Assembly: GCA_018065745.1 (NCBI GenBank) | Contig: JAGHSS010000087.1 | Span: 1 to 20,693 of the forward strand | Source: Candidatus Neoflavobacterium equi | GTDB lineage: Bacteria > Bacteroidota > Bacteroidia > Flavobacteriales > Flavobacteriaceae | Length of the DNA stretch: 20,693 nt | Reading direction: 5' to 3' | In this document: piece by piece, positions 1 through 8,468 of the stretch | Layout: each line of letters begins with the position of its first letter | How positions within the stretch are numbered: position 1 is the stretch's first letter | Translations under genes and position numbers: made by a program | The notes under the pieces: generated by a model | Seen by the model: only the letters and a program-made list of their open reading frames with translations | Databases searched by the model: none | Told to the model about the DNA's origin: nothing

Positions 1-2088
1 ATATTATTGTTAATAGTTGCAGTTTCTGCAGGGTTATGGGGATTTAAATCATTTCAGAAGGAAGATCCTTATAAAGACAAATTGCTTACTGAATTATTGA
101 CTTTTGTTCTTGAGAAGGCTCATTACCAGCCGGCAAAGATAGACGATGCATTTTCAAAACAGGTTTACAAAAAATACATGGACAATTTGGATCCATCGCG
201 CAGGTATTTCTTACAAGCCGATATTGATGAATTTAAAAAATATGAGTTGGCCATTGACGACATGATCAATGAGCGCGATTTGAGCTTTTTTGAATTGACC
301 TACAACAGATTGATGTTGCGTATGAAAGAGGCCCAAGACGTTTACAAACAAGTTTTGGAAGAGCCTATTGATTTCAATATTGATGAGCAGGTGAGCACAG
401 ACTTTGAGAAGATGGCTTATGCTTCAAATGTTTCAGAGCTTAAAGAGCGTTGGAGAAAACAGTTGAAGTTATCCATTTTATCTTCAGTTTATGATGCAGA
501 AAAATTAGAAAACGATTCTAAAGAGAAAGACCCAAAATATACCGTAAAGACTTTTGCTGAATTGGAAAAGACTTCACGTGAGAAAAGTTTAAAATCTCTA
601 AACGAGTATTTTGAATTTGTGATGGATTTGGAGCGCAAAGATTGGTTTGCAATGTATTTGAATGCCATGGTGGAAACATTTGATCCACACTCCTCTTATA
701 TGTCTCCAGACGATAAAGAAAAATATGACGCTAGTATTTCTGGAAGTATTGAAGGAATTGGAGCGCGTTTACAAAAGAAAAATGACTATACAGAAATTTC
801 AGAATTAATCCCTGGTGGACCAGCTTGGAAGAGCAAAGAGGTTGAGCAAGGAGATTTGATCATGAAAGTTGGTCAAGGAAAAGAAGATGCCATTGATATT
901 GTTGGAATGCGTTTGGATGACGTTGTCAAAAAGATCAAGGGTAAAAAAGGTACTGAAGTTCGTTTAACTGTAAAAAAATTAGACGGTACAATTAAAGTTA
1001 TTTCCTTGATTCGCGATACTGTTGAATTTGAAGAGTCTTATGCAAAATCTACCATAATTGAAAAAGATGGTAAGAAATTTGGTTTTATCTACTTGCCAAA
1101 GTTCTACATCAATTTTGAAAATAAAGATGCACGTGATGCCTTTAAAGATGTAGCCAAAGAAATTGAAAATTTAAAATCTCAAAATGTAGATGGTATTGCC
1201 ATGGATTTGAGAGATAACGGCGGTGGATCTTTACAGACTGTAGTTGATATGGTTGGATTGTTTATTGAAGAAGGACCAATTGTTCAAGTAAAATCATCAA
1301 ACAAACGCAAAGAAGTTTTGTCAGACCGCGATAAGAAAGTTCAGTGGGACGGACCGTTGGTGGTTATGGTAAATACATTCTCTGCCAGTGCATCAGAAAT
1401 TTTTGCTGCAGCAATTCAAGATTACAACCGCGGGGTTATTATAGGATCTAAACACACCTTTGGAAAAGGAACTGTTCAAAACATGATTGATTTGAATGGA
1501 TTTTTGAGAAACAGTCAATATGGTGATTTGGGAGCTTTGAAAGCTACTATCCAAAAATTCTATAGAATTAACGGAGGATCTACTCAGATTGAAGGTGTAA
1601 GAAGTGATATTGTTGTTCCAGATCGTTATACTTATATTGATACAGGAGAACGTGATATGGACAATGCTTTGACTTGGGATAAAATTGATCCAGCAAGTTA
1701 TAAAGTTTTGAAAAACAACTTTAAAGACGCTATTGAACGCAGTAAAAAACGTGTTGCAGCCAACAAACAATTCAAGCTAATTGATGAAAATGCCAAATGG
1801 ATTTTTGAACGCAAGGACAAAAACGTTTATGATTTGCAAATGGCTAAATTCAAATTGGTTGAGAAAAACGTTGAAGAGCAGATTAAGAAGTACAAGGAAA
1901 TTTCAAAATATGACAATCATTTAAATTTTGTTACCTTGCCATCAGAAAAAGCACTTTTTGCAAAAGACACTACTTTGGTTGAGCGCGTTGATGCGTGGCA
2001 CAAGCAATTAAAATCAGATGTTTATGTTGAAGAAGCTATTCAAGTCTTGCAAGACATCAGCCCTAAAAAACGTTTAGTAAAACAATAA
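1..2088 (+). CDS. prc: Carboxy-terminal processing (tail-specific) protease, S41 family, 5'-truncated by the window edge
   Basis: A periplasmic serine protease that cleaves proteins from their C-terminal tails. The frame is open from base 1 and begins inside a hydrophobic stretch (LLLIVAVSAGLWGF) that looks like the end of a signal peptide, so the true start lies just outside the window. Counting from base 1 there are 695 codons, close to the usual 680-730 for the long Prc form. The order is an N-terminal helical domain, a PDZ domain (about 245-335, IEGIGARL to GDLIMKVGQG), the S41 core, then a C-terminal helical domain. The catalytic dyad is visible: the middle Ser of SASASE (463) and the Lys of TFGKGT (489), with DLRDNGGG upstream. 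A permease gene follows after 16 bp on the same strand, so the two are probably co-transcribed. Family assignment is firm; substrates are unknown. Confidence 0.93.
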   Translation: MLLLIVAVSAGLWGFKSFQKEDPYKDKLLTELLTFVLEKAHYQPAKIDDAFSKQVYKKYMDNLDPSRRYFLQADIDEFKKYELAIDDMINERDLSFFELTYNRLMLRMKEAQDVYKQVLEEPIDFNIDEQVSTDFEKMAYASNVSELKERWRKQLKLSILSSVYDAEKLENDSKEKDPKYTVKTFAELEKTSREKSLKSLNEYFEFVMDLERKDWFAMYLNAMVETFDPHSSYMSPDDKEKYDASISGSIEGIGARLQKKNDYTEISELIPGGPAWKSKEVEQGDLIMKVGQGKEDAIDIVGMRLDDVVKKIKGKKGTEVRLTVKKLDGTIKVISLIRDTVEFEESYAKSTIIEKDGKKFGFIYLPKFYINFENKDARDAFKDVAKEIENLKSQNVDGIAMDLRDNGGGSLQTVVDMVGLFIEEGPIVQVKSSNKRKEVLSDRDKKVQWDGPLVVMVNTFSASASEIFAAAIQDYNRGVIIGSKHTFGKGTVQNMIDLNGFLRNSQYGDLGALKATIQKFYRINGGSTQIEGVRSDIVVPDRYTYIDTGERDMDNALTWDKIDPASYKVLKNNFKDAIERSKKRVAANKQFKLIDENAKWIFERKDKNVYDLQMAKFKLVEKNVEEQIKKYKEISKYDNHLNFVTLPSEKALFAKDTTLVERVDAWHKQLKSDVYVEEAIQVLQDISPKKRLVKQ

Positions 2089-2104
2089 CAGTCAGATATT
2101 TTAT

Positions 2105-3205
2105 ATGTCTCAACATACAAATTCATTGACCGCTTTAGCGCTCCAGAGGTTTTTTAAAAACTTCTGGGGCGTTTTAAGTTTGGTATTTATCGTCGTCTTA
2201 TTTTTTATTTCCCTATTTGCCTATATTATCAGTCCCGATGCTTCTGAAAATGCCAACCAAATGAATTTGAGTATTCATTCTCAGTCTCCAGGATTTGAGG
2301 TTTTAGAGTTGCGCATCCCATCAGATCATCCTTATGAAAGCAGTTGGAAAGACTTGTTTTTTGGACACCACAATCAGGATACGTTTGAGCCGATCACTGC
2401 ATATCGTTTGACCCAAGATTCCATCTTTTACACCCCTTATACACAGGTAGCGGTAACCGGTTTGGAGAAGGGATTGCCCTTGTCTGCATTCCAATTAGAA
2501 GACGCGGAAGACATGAGTGCGTACGTCAAGAAGCACACATTTTTATTGGGTACAGACCGTTATGGACGTGATTTGTTGAGTAGGCTAGTGGTAGGTTCCA
2601 GAGTTTCTTTGGCCATTGGATTTGTCGCCGTGGCGATATCACTAATCGTTGGTTTATTTTTTGGATCTATAGCTGGTTATTTTGGTGGTAAAGTAGACGC
2701 CTTCATTATGTGGTTGGTCAATATTATTTGGTCAATACCTACATTATTATTGGTAATTGCAATCACCTTAACTTTGGGAAAAGGATTTTGGCAGGTTTTT
2801 CTAGCCGTTGGATTGACCATGTGGGTTGAAGTTGCACGCGTTGTTCGCGGACAGATCATCAGTGTGAAGGAAAGTCAATATGTCACTGCCGCAAGAGCTT
2901 TGGGGTATTCAGATTTGAGAATCATTGTCAAGCATATCCTGCCCAATTGTATGGCGCCTGTCATTGTAATTTCAGCAGCGAATTTTGCTTCAGCAATTTT
3001 GGTGGAAAGCGGATTGAGTTTTTTGGGACTCGGCGCACAGCCTCCCGTTCCAAGTTGGGGTGGGATGATCAAAGATCACTATAGTTATATTATCCTTGGC
3101 AAGCCATTTATGGCGTTAATACCAGGAATTGCCATGTCCTTGATGGTTTTGGCTTTTATGATGATTGGAAACGCTTTAAGAGACGCATTAGACGTCAAAT
3201 CATAA
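2105..3205 (+). CDS. ABC transporter permease, OppC/DppC (peptide/nickel) type
   Basis: An inner-membrane permease subunit of a binding-protein-dependent ABC importer of the oligopeptide/dipeptide group, 366 aa. One N-terminal membrane segment (about 17-40, OppC_N-like) is followed by a long periplasmic stretch (about 45-150). The BPD_transp_1 core with several membrane helices begins after the conserved GTDRYGRDLLSRL. The cytoplasmic EAA loop that docks the ATPase starts at residue 258 (QYVTAARALGYSDLRIIVKH). The protein is longer than E. coli DppC (about 300 aa), mainly because of the periplasmic insertion. No ATPase, partner permease or binding protein is in the window, so the substrate cannot be inferred. 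It follows prc by 16 bp and ends at a strong terminator. Confidence 0.9.
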   Translation: MSQHTNSLTALALQRFFKNFWGVLSLVFIVVLFFISLFAYIISPDASENANQMNLSIHSQSPGFEVLELRIPSDHPYESSWKDLFFGHHNQDTFEPITAYRLTQDSIFYTPYTQVAVTGLEKGLPLSAFQLEDAEDMSAYVKKHTFLLGTDRYGRDLLSRLVVGSRVSLAIGFVAVAISLIVGLFFGSIAGYFGGKVDAFIMWLVNIIWSIPTLLLVIAITLTLGKGFWQVFLAVGLTMWVEVARVVRGQIISVKESQYVTAARALGYSDLRIIVKHILPNCMAPVIVISAANFASAILVESGLSFLGLGAQPPVPSWGGMIKDHYSYIILGKPFMALIPGIAMSLMVLAFMMIGNALRDALDVKS

Positions 3206-3207
3206 TT

Positions 3208-3238
3208 AAAAAAGGGAAACATTACGTTTCCCTTTTTT
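3208..3238. terminator. Bidirectional intrinsic terminator between convergent genes
   Basis: A perfect 13-bp inverted repeat, AAAAAAGGGAAAC (3208-3220) and GTTTCCCTTTTTT (3226-3238), encloses a 5-nt loop, ATTAC. Read on either strand it gives an A-tract, a stem and a T-tract. It starts 2 bp after the permease stop codon and ends 6 bp before the stop codon of the convergent coiled-coil gene, so it can serve both. Confidence 0.92.
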
Positions 3239-3244
3239 TATCCT

Positions 3245-3820
3245 TTATTTTAGCTTTCTGAATTCATTAACAGCCTCCTCGTGCTTCAATTTAATCTTTG
3301 TTGCATCAAGCTCCAAATCTTTAATTTTAGCTTCAGATTTTGCAATTTTTAATTCATCTGGCGTGCTTTTAGTTTTTAATTTTTCAAGATTCTTCTTTTC
3401 TTCTTCAATTTTATCTTTCAATTTATTGAATTTTTCCTCTTGTTTTTCAACGTTTTTCTTAGCGTCGTTTAATTTTGAAGTCGCCTTTTCAGAAGCTTTC
3501 AATTCTTTGTCTGCAATTTTCTTTTTGCCCGCAACCTCTTTCAATTCATTTTTAGCCGTTTTTACCTGCAATTCTGCTTGTTTTTTAGCTTCAGTTGCTT
3601 CTTTCAACGCCTTAGTTGTTTCTTTCAGGTTTGATTCAGCATCTTTTAATTTTTGAGTTTGGTTGTTTTCCAACATTTTTAAATCCTGAGCATTTCTTTT
3701 TACTTCTTGCAAATTAGTTCTTACTTCTTTGTTTTCAGTTGCAATTTGTAATGTATTTTCTTGTGCTGATGCCAATCCAAAAGAAAGACATGCCATTGCG
3801 ATCATTAAATTTTTTTTCAT
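3245..3820 (-). CDS. Small secreted coiled-coil protein, function unknown
   Basis: A 191-aa protein with a clear Sec signal peptide (MKKNLMIAMACLSFGLASAQ, cleavage probably after ASA). The mature part is almost entirely Lys/Glu/Ala-rich heptad-like sequence (about 25-188), as expected of one long periplasmic or exported coiled coil. There are no cysteines in the mature part, no lipobox and no recognisable enzymatic motif. I do not recognise a named family. The gene stands alone: it shares the terminator at 3208-3238 with the permease and is divergent from the nuclease gene across about 77 bp of AT-rich DNA, where I could not find a convincing consensus promoter. It could be a periplasmic spacer or structural protein, but that is only a guess from composition. 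That it is coding is supported by the signal peptide and a full-length open frame. Confidence 0.8.
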   Translation of the reverse strand: MKKNLMIAMACLSFGLASAQENTLQIATENKEVRTNLQEVKRNAQDLKMLENNQTQKLKDAESNLKETTKALKEATEAKKQAELQVKTAKNELKEVAGKKKIADKELKASEKATSKLNDAKKNVEKQEEKFNKLKDKIEEEKKNLEKLKTKSTPDELKIAKSEAKIKDLELDATKIKLKHEEAVNEFRKLK

Positions 3821-3897
3821 TTTTAACGCTTGATGTATTTTTCATTTATATATTTACTAACATACAAAAAACATACCAAAACTTAATAAAAAACCAA

Positions 3898-4725
3898 ATG
3901 AACCTACAAAAATTAGTTGTTTCAAGTCTTGTGCTTCTTCCGCTTTTGATTGGGTGTAATACTGGCGAAAACAAAAATGTTGACATTCCTGGATTTCCAC
4001 CAAAAACCACAACTCAAGAGCAGGTAGCCGTTGAAGATACTGAGCCGATATCAAATTTTGACTTTTATCCTACCTCTACAACTGGTGTTGTAATTCACAG
4101 AAATACGTATGCCTATTCTTATAATGAGGACCATGAATTGTCAGAGTGGGTAGCCTATGAATTGGATTCAGAAGACACCAAGTACCACAAGTATGAACGT
4201 CCGTTTTTTGAGCAAGACAACAAAGTAGCAACCAAATCAGCTCATTGGAGAAATTACAAAAAGTCAGGATATGACAAAGGGCATTTGCTTCCTGCTGGAG
4301 ATAGAAGGCGTTCATTTGACGCTTATAAAGAGACTTTTTACACCTCTAATGTTGCGCCTCAGCGCCATGATTTTAACTCAGGAATCATCAATCGTTTGGA
4401 GGAAAAAACCCGTTATTGGGCAGGTAAATACGCTGGATTGTATGTCATTACAGGGTGTGTTTTAGAAAAAGGACTGCCAACAATTGGAGATGAGCAGGTT
4501 TCTGTACCCAATTATTTTTACAAAATTTTGATGACCAAAGACCAAAAGAAAATGATAGCATTTTTATTGCCTCATCAAGAGTCTAATCAGCCGTTGTACA
4601 CCTTTGTGACCAGCGTTTCCAAGTTGGAATCCATGACCGGAATTGACTTTTTTGCTGCATTGCCAGACGCCAAAGAACAGCGCATGGAGCAATCAAAAGA
4701 TTACAAAGATTGGAGTTTCAATTAA
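3898..4725 (+). CDS. DNA/RNA non-specific endonuclease, predicted lipoprotein
   Basis: A 275-aa nuclease of the NUC1/EndoG/Serratia nuclease family (beta-beta-alpha metal finger), which cuts DNA and RNA using one divalent metal. The start at 3898 is chosen over an in-frame ATG at 3739 because it gives a lipoprotein signal peptide with lipobox L-I-G-C (Cys20), and because the upstream extension overlaps the divergent gene. Catalytic His129 lies in DKGH, a variant of the usual DRGH. The metal-binding Asn160 lies 31 residues later in FYTSNVAPQRHDFN, the same spacing as in EndoG. The lipobox implies anchoring in the outer or inner membrane facing outward, which suits nucleic-acid scavenging or degradation of extracellular DNA (inference). 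It is a single-gene unit, with a structured repeat rather than a terminator downstream. Confidence 0.9.
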   Translation: MNLQKLVVSSLVLLPLLIGCNTGENKNVDIPGFPPKTTTQEQVAVEDTEPISNFDFYPTSTTGVVIHRNTYAYSYNEDHELSEWVAYELDSEDTKYHKYERPFFEQDNKVATKSAHWRNYKKSGYDKGHLLPAGDRRRSFDAYKETFYTSNVAPQRHDFNSGIINRLEEKTRYWAGKYAGLYVITGCVLEKGLPTIGDEQVSVPNYFYKILMTKDQKKMIAFLLPHQESNQPLYTFVTSVSKLESMTGIDFFAALPDAKEQRMEQSKDYKDWSFN

Positions 4726-4734
4726 TTTTTTGAT

Positions 4735-4843
4735 GGCGTTCCTTTTAAATTCGCTGCGCTCATGAAAAGGGCGGGTCTTTTGCTGTATCTTTTCTCCTGT
4801 CAGGGACAGGAGAAAAGGATGCCGCTTCAGCCCCTAACGCGGG
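4735..4843 (+). repeat. Structured intergenic repeat, copy A (three stem-loops)
   Basis: This fills almost all of the 124-bp gap between the convergent nuclease and rodA genes. Conserved blocks shared with copy B (13466-13578, opposite strand) are GGCGTTCC (4735-4742), TTCGCTGCGCTCA (4750-4762), GGATGCCGCT (4817-4826) and CTAACGCGG (4834-4842). Hairpin 1 has arms CCTTTT (4741-4746) and AAAAGG (4765-4770) around the conserved TTCGCTGCGCTCA loop. Hairpin 2 has perfect 13-bp arms, CTTTTCTCCTGTC (4789-4801) and GACAGGAGAAAAG (4805-4817), with loop AGG. A weak third stem pairs CCGC (4822-4825) with GCGG (4839-4842). No T-tract follows hairpin 2 on either strand, so it is not a standard terminator. 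The region is clearly more GC-rich than its surroundings. Confidence 0.88.
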
Positions 4844-4849
4844 TATTTA

Positions 4850-6106
4850 CTACCACTCATTCACCTTGTTTGCATCCAATTTCAAAAAGATAAACAACAA
4901 TATGGTAAACGCCCATAAACTGGATCCTCCATAAGAGAAAAAGGGCAGGGGCACCCCAATTGTTGGGAATAGTTTGATCAGCATGGTGATGTTCACAAAG
5001 AAGTGTATGAACAGATATGTCGCTACACAGTAGCCGTAAATTCTACTAAATTTTGTCTTTTGGTTTTCAGCCAGATAAATTATCCTCAAAAACAGTATTA
5101 CAAAAAGAGTGATTACCGTTGCAGATCCTGCAAATCCCCATTCTTCTCCCACTGTTGTAAAGATATAATCTGTGTGTTGCTCAGGTACAAATCCACCCTT
5201 AGTCTGTGTTCCTTCCAGGTATCCTTTACCCAGCCATCCACCAGAACCAATTGCAATCATGGATTGATTTAAGTTGTATCCTTCTTTTTGCATGTCAATG
5301 TCTTCCCCAATCAACACGTTAATTCTGTCTTTTTGATGGGGTTCCAACACATTTTCATACACATAGTCAACAGAGAATATAAACCCGGTAATAGCGACAA
5401 AAATGACCGCATAAACCACGGGATTTCTCTTGATGCTTCTGTTAAAGAAATAATGGATCAACATCACGATAAGTGTAAATATGGTCAGGAATACCGGTTC
5501 CACAATCAGTGAAAGGATAAAGAGCGCGATGGATATAAAACCCGTCCACAAGTACCAACCCGGTAAACCTTCTCTAAACAAAACAAAGACAATCGCGATG
5601 AAGATTAAGGCACTTCCCGCATCCGGTTGCATCATGATCAGCAAGATTGGAAAACCTAAGATTGCCAAAGCGATGATTTGACTTCTAAAATTTGACAAGT
5701 TCATCTGGCTGTCACTTACCACCTTAGCTAGAAACAAGGCCGTTGTTGTTTTGACAAATTCAGAAGGCTGCATACCAAAGCCTCCAAACTGATACCAGTT
5801 TGTTTGCCCTTTGATGGTTTTTCCCAGTACAAAAAGTCCCATCAAGGACAGGATGCCTAGGCCATAAAATATTACAGCATACTTTTCAAATATTTTTGCA
5901 TCAACAGAAAGTAGAATAAAAATCAAAGGTATGGTCAATATTATAAAAAGAATCTGTCTTCCATACGTTTGACTGATGTCAAAAAAAGACGTTTCCTCAA
6001 CAGGCAGAGAGGCTGAATATATATTCATCCATCCCATCACCACCAGACACATATAAATCAATATGGTAATCCAGTCAATATTGCTGATAACACTTTGGTT
6101 TTTCAT
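4850..6106 (-). CDS. rodA: Rod shape-determining protein RodA (SEDS peptidoglycan glycosyltransferase)
   Basis: A polytopic inner-membrane enzyme of 418 aa that polymerises lipid II glycan strands with PBP2 during cell elongation. SEDS signatures are present: QPSEFVK (113-119), QPDAGSA (160-166), EQHTDYIFTTVGEEWGF (309-325) with Asp313 at the position of the conserved SEDS aspartate, and GVPLPFFSYGGSS (384-396). About ten hydrophobic segments are visible. It is the last gene of the shape cluster: its ATG lies 2 bp after the mrdA stop codon, so it is almost certainly translated from the same mRNA. The pairing with mrdA next door matches the known RodA-PBP2 complex. FtsW is the alternative SEDS member, but the mre/mrdA context and the sequence favour RodA. 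Confidence 0.96.
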   Translation of the reverse strand: MKNQSVISNIDWITILIYMCLVVMGWMNIYSASLPVEETSFFDISQTYGRQILFIILTIPLIFILLSVDAKIFEKYAVIFYGLGILSLMGLFVLGKTIKGQTNWYQFGGFGMQPSEFVKTTTALFLAKVVSDSQMNLSNFRSQIIALAILGFPILLIMMQPDAGSALIFIAIVFVLFREGLPGWYLWTGFISIALFILSLIVEPVFLTIFTLIVMLIHYFFNRSIKRNPVVYAVIFVAITGFIFSVDYVYENVLEPHQKDRINVLIGEDIDMQKEGYNLNQSMIAIGSGGWLGKGYLEGTQTKGGFVPEQHTDYIFTTVGEEWGFAGSATVITLFVILFLRIIYLAENQKTKFSRIYGYCVATYLFIHFFVNITMLIKLFPTIGVPLPFFSYGGSSLWAFTILLFIFLKLDANKVNEW

Positions 6107-6108
6107 TC

Positions 6109-7968
6109 TTATCTATTAATTGTAAAAGGTTGACCACTATACGGCTTTGCGTACTCTTGTTCCAAGGTGGCATTTAAGATTCTATTCTCTAAATCTTGTC
6201 TGTATATGGTATCTTTTCTGATGTATTTTTCAATCATTAATGTGGCAATTGGAGCACCATATCTAGTTCCCCAGTATCCGTTTTCAACAAACACCGCCAA
6301 GGCAATTTTTGGGTTGTCTGCCGGAGCAAACGCCACAAACACAGAGTGGTCTGTTAGCTGTACCCTTTTCCCTCCAATTTTCATAAAGTTTTCTGCAGTT
6401 CCCGTTTTACCAGCAATTTCAATTCCCGGTGTTTTCGCACCTGCAGCGGTACCAATATTGTATACATCTTTTAGCCCCGCAATCATTGGTTCAAAGTGTT
6501 GTTTGTCAATGGTTGTTTGGTGTTTTGTTGTAAACTTAGTATCTATGGTATGATCTTTAATTTTCTTGATCATGTGAGGTGTGTAGTAATGCCCTCTATT
6601 GGCTACTGCAGCCATCATATTTGCTAATTGTATTGGCGTCATTAAGACCTCACCTTGTCCAATAGAATTGGAAATAATGGTTGTAGATCTCCATCCACCA
6701 TTTGGATACCAACGGTCATAATATTCAGAGTTAGGGATGTGTCCCTTTCTTCCCGGTGGTAAATCATACCCCATAAAGTTTCCTAAACCAAAACTTTTAA
6801 GGTGGTCACTCCAGGTGTTTACTCCTTTTTTAGGTCCGTATTTGTCAATAATTAATTTAAACGTATTGGCAAAATAGGTATTACAAGATTTGTATATGGC
6901 TCTGTGCAATTGTATTGGACCGTTGTCGTGACATTTCATAAATGCCCCACGACCGTAGTAAAATCCGTGTCCACAGTAAAACGTACTGTTTTGGTTGATT
7001 ACACCTTCTTGCAAACCAATCAATCCCGTCAAGATTTTGAACGGTGAACCAGGCGGGTATTCTGCTAACAATCCTCTGTCATAAAGTGGTTTTGCTATGG
7101 TGTCATAATACAATTTAGTGTAGTTTTTTGAACGTTCTCTTCCCACCAACATGGCAGGATCATAAGACGGAGCAGTTACTAACGCCAGAATTTCACCTGT
7201 TGCAGGTTCAAGCGCTACAATACCCCCTCTTTTGTTTTTCATCAACTCTTCACCATATTTTTGAAGTTCAATGTCCAAGGTCAACGTGATGTCACTTCCC
7301 TGAACAGCGATGGTATCATAAATACCTTCTTTATATGAACCAATATCTTTGTTGAAGCGGTCTCTTTGGCGGTATTTCACCCCTTTAATACCTCTTAAAA
7401 TTTCTTCATAGGTTTGTTCCACCCCTTGCATACCAATTAAATCCCCACTTTTGTAGTATGGATTTTTGGTAATGATGTTTTCATTTACTTGGGTGATGTA
7501 TCCAAAAACGTTAGCGCCCACGTTCACTTGGTAGTCACGCAGGGATCTTTTTTGGATGTAGAAGCCTTCAAATTTTCTAATTTTTTCTTGAAAGGCTGCA
7601 TATTCAGCTTTGTTTAATTGGGGTAAGAATACGGAAGGTAGTCTTGGAGAATACACCTTTGCTTTCTCAATTTTCTTGATGTAATCCTCTTTAGAGATTG
7701 CCAAGAGTTTGCAGAATTCAAGGGTGTCAATATTTTTTAAATCACGAGGAACCACCATGATGTCATAAGACGGTTGGTTGGCAACTAATAATTTGTTGTT
7801 TCTATCATATATGTATCCACGTTCCGGATAATCATAAACAATTTTAATGGCATTGTTTTCTGATTTTTTAATGTAAGAGTCATCTAAAATTTGCAAATAG
7901 AATAGCTTTCCTAAAATTACTAAGGCAGCAATAACAATTAGTGCAGGTAGGAATAACTTTCTTATCAT
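6109..7968 (-). CDS. mrdA: Penicillin-binding protein 2 (elongation-specific peptidoglycan transpeptidase)
   Basis: A class B PBP of 619 aa that cross-links nascent peptidoglycan in the lateral wall and is the target of beta-lactams such as mecillinam. An N-terminal membrane anchor (about 5-25) is followed by a PBP dimer/pedestal domain (about 40-215, including ERGYIYDRNNKLLVAN) and the transpeptidase domain (about 245-585). The active-site motifs are all present: S308-P-F-K311 (nucleophile Ser308), S361-C-N363 and K521-T-G523. Cys332 and Cys346 flank a short Tyr/Gly-rich insertion just after the active-site helix and could form a disulphide (inference). The start ATG overlaps the mreD stop codon in an ATGA arrangement, and rodA follows 2 bp downstream, so the three genes are probably translationally coupled. 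Confidence 0.96.
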   Translation of the reverse strand: MIRKLFLPALIVIAALVILGKLFYLQILDDSYIKKSENNAIKIVYDYPERGYIYDRNNKLLVANQPSYDIMVVPRDLKNIDTLEFCKLLAISKEDYIKKIEKAKVYSPRLPSVFLPQLNKAEYAAFQEKIRKFEGFYIQKRSLRDYQVNVGANVFGYITQVNENIITKNPYYKSGDLIGMQGVEQTYEEILRGIKGVKYRQRDRFNKDIGSYKEGIYDTIAVQGSDITLTLDIELQKYGEELMKNKRGGIVALEPATGEILALVTAPSYDPAMLVGRERSKNYTKLYYDTIAKPLYDRGLLAEYPPGSPFKILTGLIGLQEGVINQNSTFYCGHGFYYGRGAFMKCHDNGPIQLHRAIYKSCNTYFANTFKLIIDKYGPKKGVNTWSDHLKSFGLGNFMGYDLPPGRKGHIPNSEYYDRWYPNGGWRSTTIISNSIGQGEVLMTPIQLANMMAAVANRGHYYTPHMIKKIKDHTIDTKFTTKHQTTIDKQHFEPMIAGLKDVYNIGTAAGAKTPGIEIAGKTGTAENFMKIGGKRVQLTDHSVFVAFAPADNPKIALAVFVENGYWGTRYGAPIATLMIEKYIRKDTIYRQDLENRILNATLEQEYAKPYSGQPFTINR

Positions 7969-8468
7969 TTGTTAGGTTTGATTAGATAGATGATAATTAT
8001 ACTTAGAATCAGGGTAAAAATGGTTGAGCAAATTGTTCTCAATAAAATTTCAAAGATGAATTCAAATTTGAATATTTCCAGGAAGAACAAGGTAATGTGA
8101 TGGATCAAAATGGCGATTAGAATAAACGAAAAACGTTCTGTTGAAAGTTTGTCAGCAATTCTCACCGTTTGATATTCATAACTCAAACCAAAAGAAAATT
8201 TAAACAAGGTAGGTCTGACAAACGCGAGTACAAGACAAGCTGTTGTGTGTACACCACCAGAATTTAAAAACATATCCATAAATATCCCCAACGCAAAACT
8301 TGCTAAAAGCAGGCTGTTTTTATTTCCATTTACAGGAAACAAAAGAATGAAAAGGATGTATGGATAGGGATTGATGTATCCCAAAAAATTAATATTATTA
8401 AAAATAAGGATTTGTATTGCCATTAGCAATACAAATCGTATACTATTTTGAATAAGGTTGTTATTCAT
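7965..8468 (-). CDS. mreD: Rod shape-determining protein MreD
   Basis: An integral inner-membrane protein of 167 aa with about five hydrophobic segments, the usual size for MreD. It is the membrane partner of MreC and MreB in the elongasome. Sequence conservation is low in this family, so the call rests on size, topology and its place between mreC and mrdA. The 5' end overlaps the mreC stop region by 8 bp (ATG at 8466-8468), and the 3' end overlaps the mrdA start by 4 bp. The charged loop around 95-110 and the C-terminal IKPNK tail are consistent with cytoplasmic loops. Confidence 0.9.
   Translation of the reverse strand: MNNNLIQNSIRFVLLMAIQILIFNNINFLGYINPYPYILFILLFPVNGNKNSLLLASFALGIFMDMFLNSGGVHTTACLVLAFVRPTLFKFSFGLSYEYQTVRIADKLSTERFSFILIAILIHHITLFFLEIFKFEFIFEILLRTICSTIFTLILSIIIIYLIKPNK

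Noticed and set aside
1393..1770. 125-codon minus-strand open frame inside prc
   Set aside because: It lies fully antisense to a well-supported protease domain, its composition is that of a mirrored coding sequence, and it has no independent signals.
3300..3700. CRISPR-like or tandem DNA repeat in the coiled-coil gene
   Set aside because: The repetition is Lys/Glu codon bias from heptad-like protein sequence. There is no regular repeat length and no spacers.
3739..3897. N-terminal extension of the nuclease from 3739
   Set aside because: It would overlap the 5' end of the divergent secreted protein and hide a clear lipoprotein signal peptide that begins at 3898.
4789..4817. Perfect 13-bp hairpin in repeat copy A as an intrinsic terminator
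   Set aside because: The T-rich part is on the 5' arm and the A-rich part on the 3' arm, and no T-tract follows on either strand. This is the reverse of terminator polarity.
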